DNA of 64,000 bases from Chondrilla cf. caribensis (Eukaryota; Porifera; Demospongiae; Chondrillida; Chondrillidae). How positions within the stretch are numbered: position 1 is the stretch's first letter; each line of letters begins with the position of its first letter. The position numbers and the translations under genes were made by a program. The notes under the pieces are model-generated. The model did no database searches. It was not told the origin of the DNA and worked only from the letters and a program-made list of their open reading frames with translations. Location of the stretch: contig OZ026561.1 of NCBI GenBank assembly GCA_964020155.1, forward strand, positions 2,809,047-2,873,046. The letters are read 5' to 3'. Shown here one piece after another: positions 22,630 through 33,710 of the stretch.

Positions 22630-23920
22630 GGATCACATGAAAAATGGATCACATGAAAAAGAATGAATGCAGAAGTCATACCGATCAGGTCATTGAGGTC
22701 AAAGGACAGGCTTTCTACCACATGCAGCTAAGCCACCTCAAAAGTGACACCAATTTGAAAGGTTTCATATGTGTTAGTCTGCATGGTACTCATTCACTTG
22801 CACGGCTACATGTACCACACACACTCCATTTGCATAATGTATTGTGATCATTCAAAACATCAGTTGGGTATGAGAGTAGTTCCATTGGTAGTCTCAGTTA
22901 TGAAGTCCTACTGTATGCACATTGTACTGTTTGAACAGCATGCTATGTAGTTACCAAACACAATAGAAAAGTAAAAAAATCCTCAAGACACGCATGCATG
23001 TATGTAGGTATGTGGTAATTTAAAAAGTTACTGCTATAATGAAGGTATACACATGACAAGACATCCACACATGACTAGGTTGTGTAGCAACACTGTTAAG
23101 GATAGCTATGTAATTGAAGACTGTGAAATGCTACATTGAGTGCAACTAAGGCTTACAAGGAACGTATCCTATTTTAATTGTGGGAATAGTTGAGATATTG
23201 ATGTCATGGGCAATTAAATTATAACCAGTAACACAAGATAGTAGTACACATTCTTGACATTCCAACATTGCTGTGGTTGCCACACCACACAACACAACAC
23301 AAGCACTGTGTTAAGTTGTGTTAGACCACTCATTCATTCATACATCTTTACCATTGAATACAGTACTAGCTCATTAATCATTAGACAATGGCGTAATACT
23401 TATACATAATGTACATATTAGCTGTATACAATATACAATGTCATACATATTAGAGTATTAATCAATCCTTACATAGTTAATAACATGGATGCTACACAAT
23501 AAAAATACACAGTATGATCGCATAGAAAACTATTCACCTGTATAAGGTGTAAGACCTGACGATACATATAGAGACTACACGAGGTGTGAATATGAGTATT
23601 TACTATGCAAACAACCACTGTGAACTTATTGAACATCTGGTCCCTCAAAAACAATGATGCCTTCCTTCTTCTGTTCTAGGCGTTTGTCCCTTTGCTACTC
23701 CTTGTACTCAGAAGTGACCATGGCAGCTTCTTCCTGAGATCCTGGAGCAAATATAGCCTGTTACCACCAGGATTGGAGGGACCATATCTACAGGAAGCAC
23801 AACAACAACAGCTGATCTCTTGGTCATATTATCCTGATAGAGGAAGGTGTTTGGGAAGGGGGCACTGAATTCCTTCAGTAATGGCTCACATATCCAGCTA
23901 CAGAATATCAAACCTACATA
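22630..23920 (+). repeat. Partner of the inverted duplicate at 1465-2700
   Basis: See 1465-2700. A minus-strand frame at about 23740-23911 (ICEPLLKEFSAPFPNTF, RSAVVVVLPVDMVPPILV) is open, but I recognise no family and it is not open in the partner. Confidence 0.65.
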
Positions 23921-24968
23921 ACTACACCAAATTGTGTGTGGTCAGTGAACACTTGAGTGTCCTTCACCACTCCTTCCGAGGCCTTACCAGAGATTGGCAC
24001 TTCGAGTGAGTGCTACTGACTAGAATGTTCAACTTCCACCCTGTGTCTTCCTGTAGGCACATGGTAGTCACAGTAACCACCGTCTTTCCTGTGGAAGAAG
24101 AGGAATTCAACATCAAGTGAATAGAGGATTATAAGGAATGGGTTGCGTACATGCAGCATCCATAGTTGGGAATACGCATCTATGTATGTGAATATTGTAG
24201 ATACAGTAAAAATTTCATTAGTCTCGCTACCATACAGCATAGCAGAGTAATGATTTGATGGATTAAGAAATCGTATTATTGGTAGTAAGAAATTGTGGCA
24301 GATGAAAATGTTAGGCATAAAAAAGTGGTGGTGGATAAACATGAATTCACTGCATATATGTAATAGTCACTGCATGCATTGTAATAGAATATACGAAGGT
24401 ACTGCACATACGCATTTACAAAATTCAACAGTTGCTATATACTACATGAAACCACAGAACTGCCCCATTTCCATCAGCTTATTGGGATGATCCAGTGAGA
24501 GTGTGTAGGGGATACCCAATACCTGATCCTGATGGGTACAACCAGTACGTACAATGAATGGCTGCTGATCACATGCGTACGGTATGTATGCATGTACGTA
24601 GATGTATAGCAGTGTATTCAAGTATTTAAACACACTATGTATCCACTCACAAATATACACTTGTACATTTAATATGTACTTTGTACTTAACTTCTGTCTT
24701 CAGAGATGGATTGAGCAGAGTAATGACTGTATCAATTGACGTCTTCCAGTGTTGCTAGTGTGCATCTCCAAAGTCGAACAATGTCACAACATTGGCAAGA
24801 GATGAGAGTCAGATTGGACAGCTCCAATATAGAATATTTTTCACCCTGTAGTACACAACACAGAGGTACGTATAAGGATATACCACAGTGGGGCAAAATG
24901 GGTATATGTGAAACTGAATAGAATGTTTACATGCGTGCGTACGTGTGTGCATGCATGCGCACATGTGT

Positions 24969-24992
24969 TTGTGTGTGTGTGTGTGTGTGTGT
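24969..24992. repeat. Short GT microsatellite
   Basis: A GT run in the intron just downstream (minus strand) of the MCM10-like exon. It corresponds to the longer GT tract at 3318-3391 in the duplicate. Confidence 0.8.
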
Positions 24993-25357
24993 GCATATGC
25001 ATGCTAACTTTAACAGATTCTGAATCCTTTGGTGGTAGTTTATCTACAACAACACCAATAGTGTTCCAGTCTCCTTCAATGTCTCCATCCTCAAACTTTG
25101 CAACTATGGGAGGTACCTTGACTATGTTACACCCCTCCATCCTCTCATCCATTTCAGATTTCTAGGAAGAGTATTCCTGCACAATTAATAGGAGCTGCTG
25201 TTAGCACATGTAAAATGCACAGTGGACAATAATTGTATCCAGCATCTGTAGCCCATAGAACAAAGTCTTAAATGGAAACAATGTGCACGTACACAAGCAC
25301 ATGCACACATGCAGGTACATGTAAACACACATGTACACACACGCACACACATGCATG

Positions 25358-25362
<5 letters not shown>

Positions 25363-25408
<46 letters not shown>
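25363..25408. repeat. CA microsatellite
   Basis: A CA tract in the segment duplicated at 3480-3560, where the partner has only a few CA units. Confidence 0.9.
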
Positions 25409-25410
<2 letters not shown>

Positions 25411-25599
25411 GTACATGCACAATTCCTCCTTCCTCTTCTCCAGTAGTTCTCGGGCTATTATCTGAGCATTTTACTTTGAAAAAGGCTTTGTTCCTGTCTT
25501 CCTAGAGGCCTTGTTAAGACAAATAGCAAATACCATATAGATGCATACATACTTAGAGAGGATAATTTATCTCATACGGTACATGTGCACATGACCCCC

Positions 25600-26045
<446 letters not shown>

Positions 26046-26319
26046 AGGCATACTGTTTTTAGCTGATTGAGCAGTAGTAAGTAGCTCAATCGTGTGCATG
26101 CTTTCTCTTTTTCACAGCAGATGTTAACGACTTTCGAAATTCTGCTCTAACGCGAGTTTGACTCTCTTCTGCACTCTTCCCTTCACTCACTGATTCTTGT
26201 GCCCCAACTGTCATCTCAACTCGTCAATTTTAGACTTCATTCGAAGCAACTCAGCTATGATATACACAAGCAGGTGGATGGACACAAAATGACAATAAAT
26301 TCTTAAACTGTATTTAGAG

Positions 26320-26781
26320 TTCGCCAACAAAGATATTTTTCGTCCCTGCCTTGCCAGGGACGGCATGTGACATTTTTTTGTTTATTTGCCTATACCCCTA
26401 TGTCCGAGGCTTTGGTTTTGTTTTTGTTTTTTATTGTATCGTTATTCCTTGATTTGAATAATGATCGTTTTGTCACTCGCTGGTCAACGCAATCAACAGA
26501 AATCGTATCCACCGTATACTAAAAATTATATATTAAATTGAAACTATCGCTTTCAATTTATTCGATGGACAACGATCATATCTGATTTCGGTCATCGATC
26601 GACTCGTGGGGAACATGTAAACTTGATGGTCGGCCATGTAAGGCATTTTCAAAGGCTTTCGAAACTGACACTATGATCTCAAATGACGTTTCAAACGATT
26701 TCTGACGTGTTTGCTGCACACAGTATAAATAGTGAGGGTTTGTGATGCAGTACAGTGTAGAGTAATAGATTGAGGCATAGA
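26320..26781 (+). promoter_or_regulatory. Promoter and far-upstream block of glycosyltransferase copy 3
   Basis: TATAAATA is at 26724-26731. The homologous block extends further upstream than in copies 1 and 2, to about 26326, and matches 61190-61674 of copy 4, including a small palindrome CCCTGCCTTGCCAGGG (26345-26360). Copies 3 and 4 are thus more closely related to each other than to copies 1 and 2 over this block. Confidence 0.7.
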
Positions 26782-28091
26782 ATGGCTACTATTAGGAGAA
26801 TTGGCCGATATTGTACCCCCCGTACTTGGATTTGGTTTGCAAAAATGTTCCTGATGACAACTGTGATGTTTATAGTCTCATACTTTGTTTACCAACATGT
26901 TTTTACAGCTGATACTGGGATTGTTAGTCTTTCCGAAATTATAATTGAACAGCAGGAAGGTTCAATTCATCCGTATCCATCCAGTTCTACTGCTGGCAAG
27001 GCTAACCCTTCCAAAAAAATCATCATACAGCAAGAACATTCATTTCATCAAAGTCCACCCAGTTCCGCTCCTGACAGTGTAATCCTTTCCAAGAATGAAA
27101 CAAAGGAACAGCAATTTAATCCTATGTCAGATCAGACATTCTTTAGGAACGTAACAGCTACTGTCAATAAGAACTGTCAGTTTACATTATCAAATCCTTA
27201 TGTTTATTTCAACAAGGAGCCCTGCTGTGAATATGGAAGAGACAAGTCTCTAGAAGAGCTTTGTGGACAGGTGAATGAAACCACTCTAGGGAACAAAACA
27301 CCTCTTGGTGATCTGTGTGCCTGTATTGATTTCATGGCCTGTAAAATGGTAATTATGACAGGAATATCATCAAATCACTATTCTGAAGCACAAGATGGAA
27401 TAGCTTCTGCTCAGATCTTCCACCCAAATACAACTATAATTGTCCTCAACCTGGGCCTAAAGGATGAAGAGGTGAGACAACTTAATAGCTTGCGCAACGT
27501 AAAAGTGGTGAGGTATCCCTTTGAAAAGTATCCACATCATGTAAAACATTGATGAATTATGCTTGGAAGGTATTGGGAGTTTACAATGCATTACATGAAT
27601 ACGAGATTGTTTTCTGGATGGATACAAGTGTCCGAATCATAGCGCCATTGACAGATAAACCTCTCCACGACCTACAAGTTTTCCCTTTCAGAGGTGAGGC
27701 AAATAATCATTATGATGCGGCATACACTTATGACAGTACCTACAAAAGGTTTGGAGTTACTCGTCGTGAGATGAGCAGAAGGTATACCAAGTTCGAGGAA
27801 CCTTACACCTTTCTCGTAACTGCTCTTTCTTGCATCAATATCTCTATGATGATTATGTACAGTGTGTCCTTGACAAAGATTGAGATACCAAATGCAGGAT
27901 GTTTCATGTACGACCAAAGCATATTAACTGTTCTGGTGTACAGAAATTTTAACATAACTAAGGATGCTCTGTGCATAGCAAGTTTACATGACTCGCTGGC
28001 TGTAAAAAGGTCTCCAACGCAATGTTTTAACATTCAACACTGCCTTAATAATAGAACATCCAATTTACTTAGTTTGTCATTTTTAGGTTAA
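26782..28091 (+). pseudogene. DUF1647-like glycosyltransferase, copy 3, broken
   Basis: It reads in frame from the ATG at 26782 through the membrane anchor and TGISSNHYSEAQDGI. A 1-bp loss near 27541 shifts the frame (HVKTL becomes HVKH then stop at 27552). The second half resumes in another frame (MNYAWKVLGVYNALHE). A 2-bp insertion near 27784 shifts it again, and a deletion of roughly 80 bp removes the region equivalent to DCIHPPHSTVYCPK before IPNAGCFMYDQS. The normal stop after FNIQH is changed to a sense codon, so the frame runs on to 28091. Four separate lesions show relaxed constraint on this copy. Confidence 0.9.
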
Positions 28092-28339
28092 TAAACACTC
28101 TTAGCCAATGGTGTTAAGTTGAGCAGCATTTATCAAATGAAGTATGAAATAAACATATGCATGTTTGTTTCAGACAAGTGTATTATACACATTGTAAAGC
28201 AATTAATAAATTTCTTGTGTATTCATATTTGAACTGAGTTAATTCAGTGAACCTTAATTTTATTTTAGTAATATTATGAGAGAATGACATTACATCATAC
28301 ATTTTGCAGATATTATTATTATTATGTGTGTGCGTGCAT

Positions 28340-28720
28340 CATACCGACAACAGCACATTTGTGGGTGGAAAACTGCTACTCGAAGGAAACATCAAGATGA
28401 TCTGAACACAATAACATGGTACTGCGACGCCTGGTGCGGTGGACTTGGGGACAGAGTATCGGGTTTTCTCATGCTCGCCATGATTTCGAATAGGCTGTTG
28501 CTTTTGTAGTGGAGGCAGCTGTTTGAGGTCGGACGCCAGAACATATATTTGAACCTGCAGCGATTGACTGGAACGTGGATCAAGCCATAGTGGATAAACT
28601 CTCAAAGCTGTCGAAAGCATCTGTGAACATGATGATGACGGCCTCTTCAAAAAGCCAAAGAGCCAACCTTATTGAGAAAATTATAACCAGGAACATTGGC
28701 ACGTCAGAATCAAACACACA
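28340..28720 (+). pseudogene. Fucosyltransferase-like exon, copy 3 (broken)
   Basis: It reads DDLNTITWYCDAWCGGLGD then FLMLAMISNRLLLL and then a TAG where copy 1 has sense. The block resumes with FEPAAIDWNVD in another frame and continues to the GTCAGAATC word before a CA tract. Relative to copy 1 it lacks a few bases after GDRV. Confidence 0.5.
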
Positions 28721-28725
28721 CATGT

Positions 28726-28731
<6 letters not shown>

Positions 28732-28778
<47 letters not shown>

Positions 28779-28780
28779 TG
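28732..28780. repeat. CA microsatellite of unit 3
   Basis: Same position as the CA tracts of units 1 and 4, but the shortest of them. It is followed by the dispersed module at 28788-28875. Confidence 0.95.
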
Positions 28781-28875
28781 CACACTTGTACAATACTTGT
28801 AGGGAGTTCCAGGAACATACATACACATTGAACCCTTTGTCTATACATAGGTTCAATACCTGCAAGATAGTATAC

Positions 28876-30132
28876 ATTTTTTGATGTGGTTAATGAGTGG
28901 TGTAAGGTTTGTGATCTGAAAGTGAATGTTGAGAAATGTAATGTAATACATTTTAGAAGGAAAAAGACAGAACAAACCAGATGTGTCTTCAAAATTGGAG
29001 AACAAACAATTCAGACAACACAATCTTACAAATATCTTGGGGTAGTATTGAATGAATTCTTAGAAGACAAAGCAATGATTAGTGAGGCATTGAATAAGGG
29101 AAGGAAGGCTTTATACGAGGTAATAAGAATGAAAAGACAAATAGGACAGATAGGATGGAGGTCATTTTCCAAATTATTCACGAGTCTAGTTCTACCAAGT
29201 ATGATGTATGGTTGTGAAGTGTGGGGGTTAATGGGAAAGCATGGTAAACAATTAGAAAGAGTACAATTGACAGCGATTCGAAATTTCTTGGGAGTACATT
29301 CAAAATTTCCAATCACAGCTTTAGAACTAGAAGCAGGATGGTTGCCAATTAGGTGGGAAATTCAGTTACGGGCCTTCAGATTGTGGATGAAGATTGAAAG
29401 AATGGGAGATAACAGACTGATAAAGAAAATAGTTAGATCGACTTGGGAAGATAGTGATTGGGGAATAGGGATTAGGAAATTTGCATTATGGTTTGGGGTA
29501 GAAGAGCATGAGATAAGAGCAAAGTTATTCGAGGGATTGAATAATTATCAAGTTGATTCAATAGTAAGATCTAGTATTTGGAGAGCTGTTAGAGGTGAAT
29601 GGGGTGAAGCAGTTAAAAACAAAAGTAAATTAGAATGGTGGAGGAGGGAGTTGACAGAGAGCGGAGATAGACTTGGGGAAGGCAGGGGAGGGATTGTATA
29701 CATAGAGGATAGATCCTGTAGGAGATTAGGGGCTGAATTAAGGGCAGGGTGTTGTAAATTGGAAGTGGAGATGGGTAGATGGAGAGGAAATAAGAGGGAT
29801 GATAGAATTTGCAAATTATGTGGAGAGGGAATTGAAGACGAAAAGCACTTTTTAACAATATGCACAAAGCTTGATTTGCATAGGGTTTGGATGAGAGAGG
29901 AAGAGAATCTTGAAAACTTGAATGAGGATGAAAAGAGTGACATGATTTTGAAGAGTTTGGAAATGCCCAAGATTGCCAGATTTGTTCTAAATATGTGGAA
30001 ATCTAGAAAGGAGCTATTAAAATTTAGTAAATAGGTACTAAATATCTTTTGAAATTTTTTATTTAGTGCTATTTTGGGCAACTGTCCTACAATGCACTTT
30101 AATAACAATAATAATAATAATAATAATAATAA
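28876..30132 (+). mobile_element. 5'-truncated LINE with open C-terminal frame and target duplication
   Basis: A non-LTR retrotransposon cut off within its reverse transcriptase. The frame is open from the insertion point to 30034. It starts in the palm/thumb region (MVNEWCKVCDLKVNVEKCN, QSYKYLGVVL), continues with LPSMMYGCEVWGLMGKHGK and ends with a CCHC-type motif (RICKLCGEGIEDEKHFLTIC). A short 3' UTR and an AAT-repeat tail close it. The pentamer TATAC precedes it (28871-28875) and follows it (30133-30137), and in units 1 and 4 the same site reads AGTATACAATAATATTATGC without interruption. It therefore inserted after the unit was duplicated. The intact frame suggests a recent event. Confidence 0.9.
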
Positions 30133-30137
30133 TATAC

Positions 30138-30600
30138 AATAATATTATGCACTTGCATCTTGGTTGATGAATGGATCACAGGAAAAAGAATGTATGCATA
30201 ACCCATACAGGACAGGTCATTGGGATCACCAGCTGCAGACAGACTTTTACCACATGCAGGCCACCTCCCAAGTGACATCAATTTCAATGGTTTCATGTGT
30301 TGTAGTCTGGTACTCATTTCACTTGCATGGCTACATGTCCCACACACACTCCATTTGCATTATATATGTATGACCATTCAAACATCAGTAGGTACGTAAC
30401 TAGCTGTAGAAGCATGCTGTGTTGGGTAATTTGATCAGATGAGGATATTATGTGGTGTTGAATCACCTCAGGGCTGGATATTGTAGAACTGGAATACAGA
30501 CCAGTATAATACTGCCCACACACACTGCATGTGTATATAATACAAATAGAGTTTACTCACACAACACAATCGACATTATCATAGTCATAGTTATTATACA
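30138..30600 (+). repeat. Continuation of unit 3 and copy of 12.26-12.44 kb
   Basis: Positions 30138-30360 continue the dispersed module (GCACTTGCATCTTGGTTG), paralleling 10250-10390 and 22620-22850. Positions 30420-30585 match 12265-12440. No gene. Confidence 0.65.
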
Positions 30601-30904
30601 CAATACAAAAATTTTGCTAATAATAATATTATTATAATAATTTACCACCATGGTATGATAATAATTACTAATTATTAATAATTTTAATAGTGCATACCAT
30701 CAATAAACTTCCTAGATGGGGTTAATAGTTAGTAATAATTACTAAATCTTTTTGATGACTACTCATGATTAAACCTTCCAAGATACTCCTAGGCTTTTTG
30801 CAATGAAAGCATATGTATCAGCCACTTCATCAATCTACAGTGAAGAGAAACCACCATAGGTAGAAATGCTCACTTGTAAAGCTAGATCTGAAGACAGTGT
30901 AATA

Positions 30905-31383
30905 CCGTGTGCATGGAAATTTTTGCGGTACTATATAAATTTTCGCAGATTTTATTTCCGCGGTTGTGGGCCAAATCAAATTAGTTTTTCAGGTTAAAAT
31001 GTTTGAGCTAGAGAGCTGTATCCGTGGTTTTCGAGTTTATTATGTATTATGGACGCCTCGTGAAGGAGAGGTACTTCATTGTGCTGGCGAAATCGCTAAT
31101 AGAGAAGATCCCTATGCTGTAGCTGTCGACATCTTATTGAAAATGAACAATAATACTCGAATCTTGGGTCAATGCTTCATTTAAACTAACATAAAAACTA
31201 CTGTCCTTTGTTTTATTGTAGTCGTGTTTTGCAACGTGTACTGTACGTCGAAAATATACGGCCATTTTATTATACCACGTAATCGCGAGTGTCATAATAA
31301 TTCGCAGATTAAACTTTCACAGATGCCCGGGCATTCCACGAAAACCACGAAAGTTTAGTGCTGCGAAAATTCTGCGCATACAG
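30905..31383. mobile_element. Mini-transposon with TA target duplication in the last PREP intron
   Basis: The left end CCGTGTGCATGGAAATTTTT and the reverse of the right end CTGTATGCGCAGAATTTTCG match at most positions over about 25 bp. TA precedes (30903-30904) and follows (31384-31385), as for the Tc1/mariner/pogo superfamily. The element is 479 bp, too short for a transposase, and holds a 61-codon frame. Confidence 0.7.
30999..31184 (+). CDS. HIRAN-like small protein inside the mini-transposon
   Basis: A 61-codon frame from an ATG at 30999. Its centre reads FRVYYVLWTPREGEVLHC and ANREDPYAVAVDIL. The pattern of Y-x-W-x-P-x-GE-L-C followed by N-DPYAVAV resembles HIRAN-like domains that I associate with repeat-linked proteins in animal genomes. 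The sequence is short of a full domain, so it is probably a captured fragment. Whether it is expressed is unknown. Confidence 0.45.
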   Translation: MFELESCIRGFRVYYVLWTPREGEVLHCAGEIANREDPYAVAVDILLKMNNNTRILGQCFI

Positions 31384-31949
31384 TATTGGACTACACATTA
31401 TGATAATACTAGCTGAATTACACACCTTACGGGCGTATTCGTCCGTAAACGTGTCATAAAAATGGCACCTTTCAAGTACGGCGGATAGTGCGGTTTCATT
31501 CAAATTCTAGCAGAAAGGCTTAAAACGAAACGCCGACCCCCCTTAGGACACTCCACGGGTGCTGCTAAGGAGGATTGGAGAGTTTGACGTTGATCGCGTG
31601 CGAACTGAAGGAGGAGTTTGCAAACAAATAAACAGAGAATCCTTGCATTATAGTAGGATTAATTTATGCTGCTTACTATTTTAGCAGTGGGTTTCCCACC
31701 TCCATGACCTGCTTTAGGCTCAATTCTAACCATCAGTGGACTCTCCTGTTCTGGAACAGGTCCTAACAAGTGCTGAAGTTGTGCAGTGAACTTGAATGTA
31801 TGCAAGGGTACAACCCGATCGTCATGATCGGCAGTCAATGAGAGGATAGCTGGGTACTGTCCCCCTTTAGGTTTCCGCGGTATATTGTGAAGAGGTGAAT
31901 ATCTGCAGACATGAGAAAAACATATACTATTAAAAGTCTACAACAATCC

Positions 31950-33195
31950 CTTGTATCAGCAAATATAACAAAGATGTTGTCATAGTAATACTTAGTCAAT
32001 TATCACCCATTTACTAAACTAAGTATGCACTTTATGCAAAACCTCGCTAAGAAAGAATGTATGATCTAGTCTAGGTATATGTACATATATAAACTTGAAC
32101 AATTGTATTGTAATATTAGGTAACTTGGGAAAAAAACAGTCACGCGCATGCACATGCCATGACGTCATATATCATTTGCAAATGTCTGACAAGATGGACA
32201 TCATCATGGCCGGCCAATTCTAGGTCCCGAACTACGTAACGACATACCCCACTTATGCCGTAAGGAAATTAGAAAATTATTTTTCAGAATTTTCAGATAA
32301 CTTAATAGTTCGTGTTTAAGAGGTCTGCTGATTACATAGCGAGAAGAGTGCCACAGTGAAGGAAAGAAATGTGAGTTGCCTTCTTCTCTTACGCGTTGCA
32401 CAAACTCCAGTTTGTCTGTACGAACGTTCTTTACTTTATTCTGTACCACGCCGATGCCCGCTCACATCAGCACCAACCAATATCAAATTTCGTTCACGAG
32501 AACTTTGAAACTCTCCGCGAAAGAAATTTTAGACTTTGTAACCCGGAAATTAATCAAATGAGTGGGCACCAACTCTGGACAGCCCTATGCGACGGAAACA
32601 GATAACCTCGCGGTATAAACCGCTCAGTAATAAAGGCATTGCCTTCGTAAACAGATGAATTCGAATATTAGCACTTGTATCCTGGTTGAGGGGAGGATCA
32701 AAGAGTACATACAGCCATGTAGCACAGCTCAGCAATACAGTACAGGTCACCAGACAAGTTTCATTGTTAGGAAAAAATGCATGAGAACAAGGCAAGAAAT
32801 TAGTAAACACATTTCTATTGCATATAATATGTTGTATTGGACTATGCTCATATTTGGAGTATAAATACTCCGTCATTCACCACACCAGGATATAAGTTAG
32901 CTATATCCAGCCTAGGTGTGCTAACAGATTACCTCAGGCTTCGCACTCGGTAATCAATTAGCACTTTATATCTGTTGCAACACACCTAGGCAGGATATAG
33001 TAGGCTAGCTCTTCACTAACAAACTACAGTAAAGTACTACCCGGTCCTTTAGTACTGCAATTTTAAACATAATAATATTGTACAACAACACACAAGTGAA
33101 AATGAGTGAAAGTCTACCATTAAAATTATGCACTTGTATGATGTTAGGTACATAGGTAATGCTGAGTTAATAGTCCAAGTGTGTGTGTGTGTGTG
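31950..33195. other. No gene; inverted repeat near 32895-33010
   Basis: No recognisable exon. Positions 31950-32010 and 32630-32655 are shared with 12.5-12.6 kb. At 32895-33010 the words TATATCCAGCCTAGGTGTG and its near-complement CACACCTAGGCAGGATATA face each other around TAACAGATTACC and GGTAAT words, suggesting a short foldback element of about 115 bp. Plus- and minus-strand frames at 32.2-32.9 kb are unconvincing. Confidence 0.5.
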
Positions 33196-33307
33196 TCTTT
33201 TGGCAGTAAGCTAACATAGTGTACTTGTTTGTTATGTGACATAGTTTAAAGTGTATGCTGTCTGCTCTTTATGCATTGTCAAGATGTGTCATCTTTTGGC
33301 AATGCAC
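33196..33307 (-). repeat. 128-bp minisatellite, left part of the outer array
   Basis: About 0.9 unit of the same repeat as in 43641-43985, in the same orientation (GTCAAGATGTGTCATCTTTTGG). It ends ...GGCAATGCAC directly at the CACTA element. Joined to the right part, it restores the continuous repeat word GCAATGCACCTGTCAAG. Confidence 0.9.
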
Positions 33308-33490
33308 CACAGCGAAAAACGACCTCTTGCACGGTACCGTCAATAGGGTAAAACAGACACCGAATATACGTATGTCACGGACTTTGCACGGATGTCCGTA
33401 TTGCGCAATACGGGATCCGTCTGTTATCGTATATGCAGTCCTTGTCACGGAGCCACCGTATAAATGGCCGCCTACAAGTCCGCGCATAAG
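33308..33490. promoter_or_regulatory. Left terminal and subterminal repeats of the CACTA element
   Basis: After the CACAGCGAAAA terminus, CACGGA and its complement TCCGT recur, with CCGTAT at about 33390-33400 and GCAATACGGGATCCGT at 33406. The matching cluster lies at 43500-43620. Such subterminal repeats are where the accessory protein binds in characterised CACTA systems; here that is inference. Confidence 0.65.
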
Positions 33491-33710
33491 CCGTTTTATC
33501 GAACGAAACGGTCTCCTTTTGCTCCGAAAATACACGGTTAACAGTGTTAGCTATATATTGCAGGTAGGTATTGCATATTCTATTCGCTAGCTTCTTCAAT
33601 AGTAATCAATAGTCATCATTAATTGTACGTATTAGCTCAACCTTAAGAATACAGAATTAATATAAAATTTAAAGTCAAACAGTTAGAAAAAACCCAACTA
33701 AATAACAGTT

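Larger units (their letters stand above)
30769..31902 (-). pseudogene. PREP: Prolyl oligopeptidase, last two exons
   Basis: The exon at 31677-31902 reads YSPLHNIPRKPKGGQYPA, LSLTADHDDRVVPLHTFK and RIEPKAGHGGGKPTAKI. These contain the catalytic Asp (ADHDDRV) and catalytic His (KAGHG) of the S9A alpha/beta-hydrolase domain. The final exon at 30769-30834 reads IDEVADTYAFIAKSLGVSWKV and stops. Borders are AG/GT with matching phase, and both exons are intact. The exon with the nucleophile Ser (GGSNGG) is not found upstream on this strand, so this is either a fragment or the 3' end of a gene whose other exons were displaced. The last intron contains a TA-flanked mini-transposon with its own frame. 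Confidence 0.8.

Noticed and set aside
29548..30108. 186-codon minus-strand frame
   Set aside because: Lies opposite the LINE C-terminal frame, with low-complexity Ser/Leu composition; a shadow.
32204..32605. Overlapping frames on both strands near 32.2-32.6 kb
   Set aside because: No exon borders or domain motif could be supported; left as unannotated sequence.
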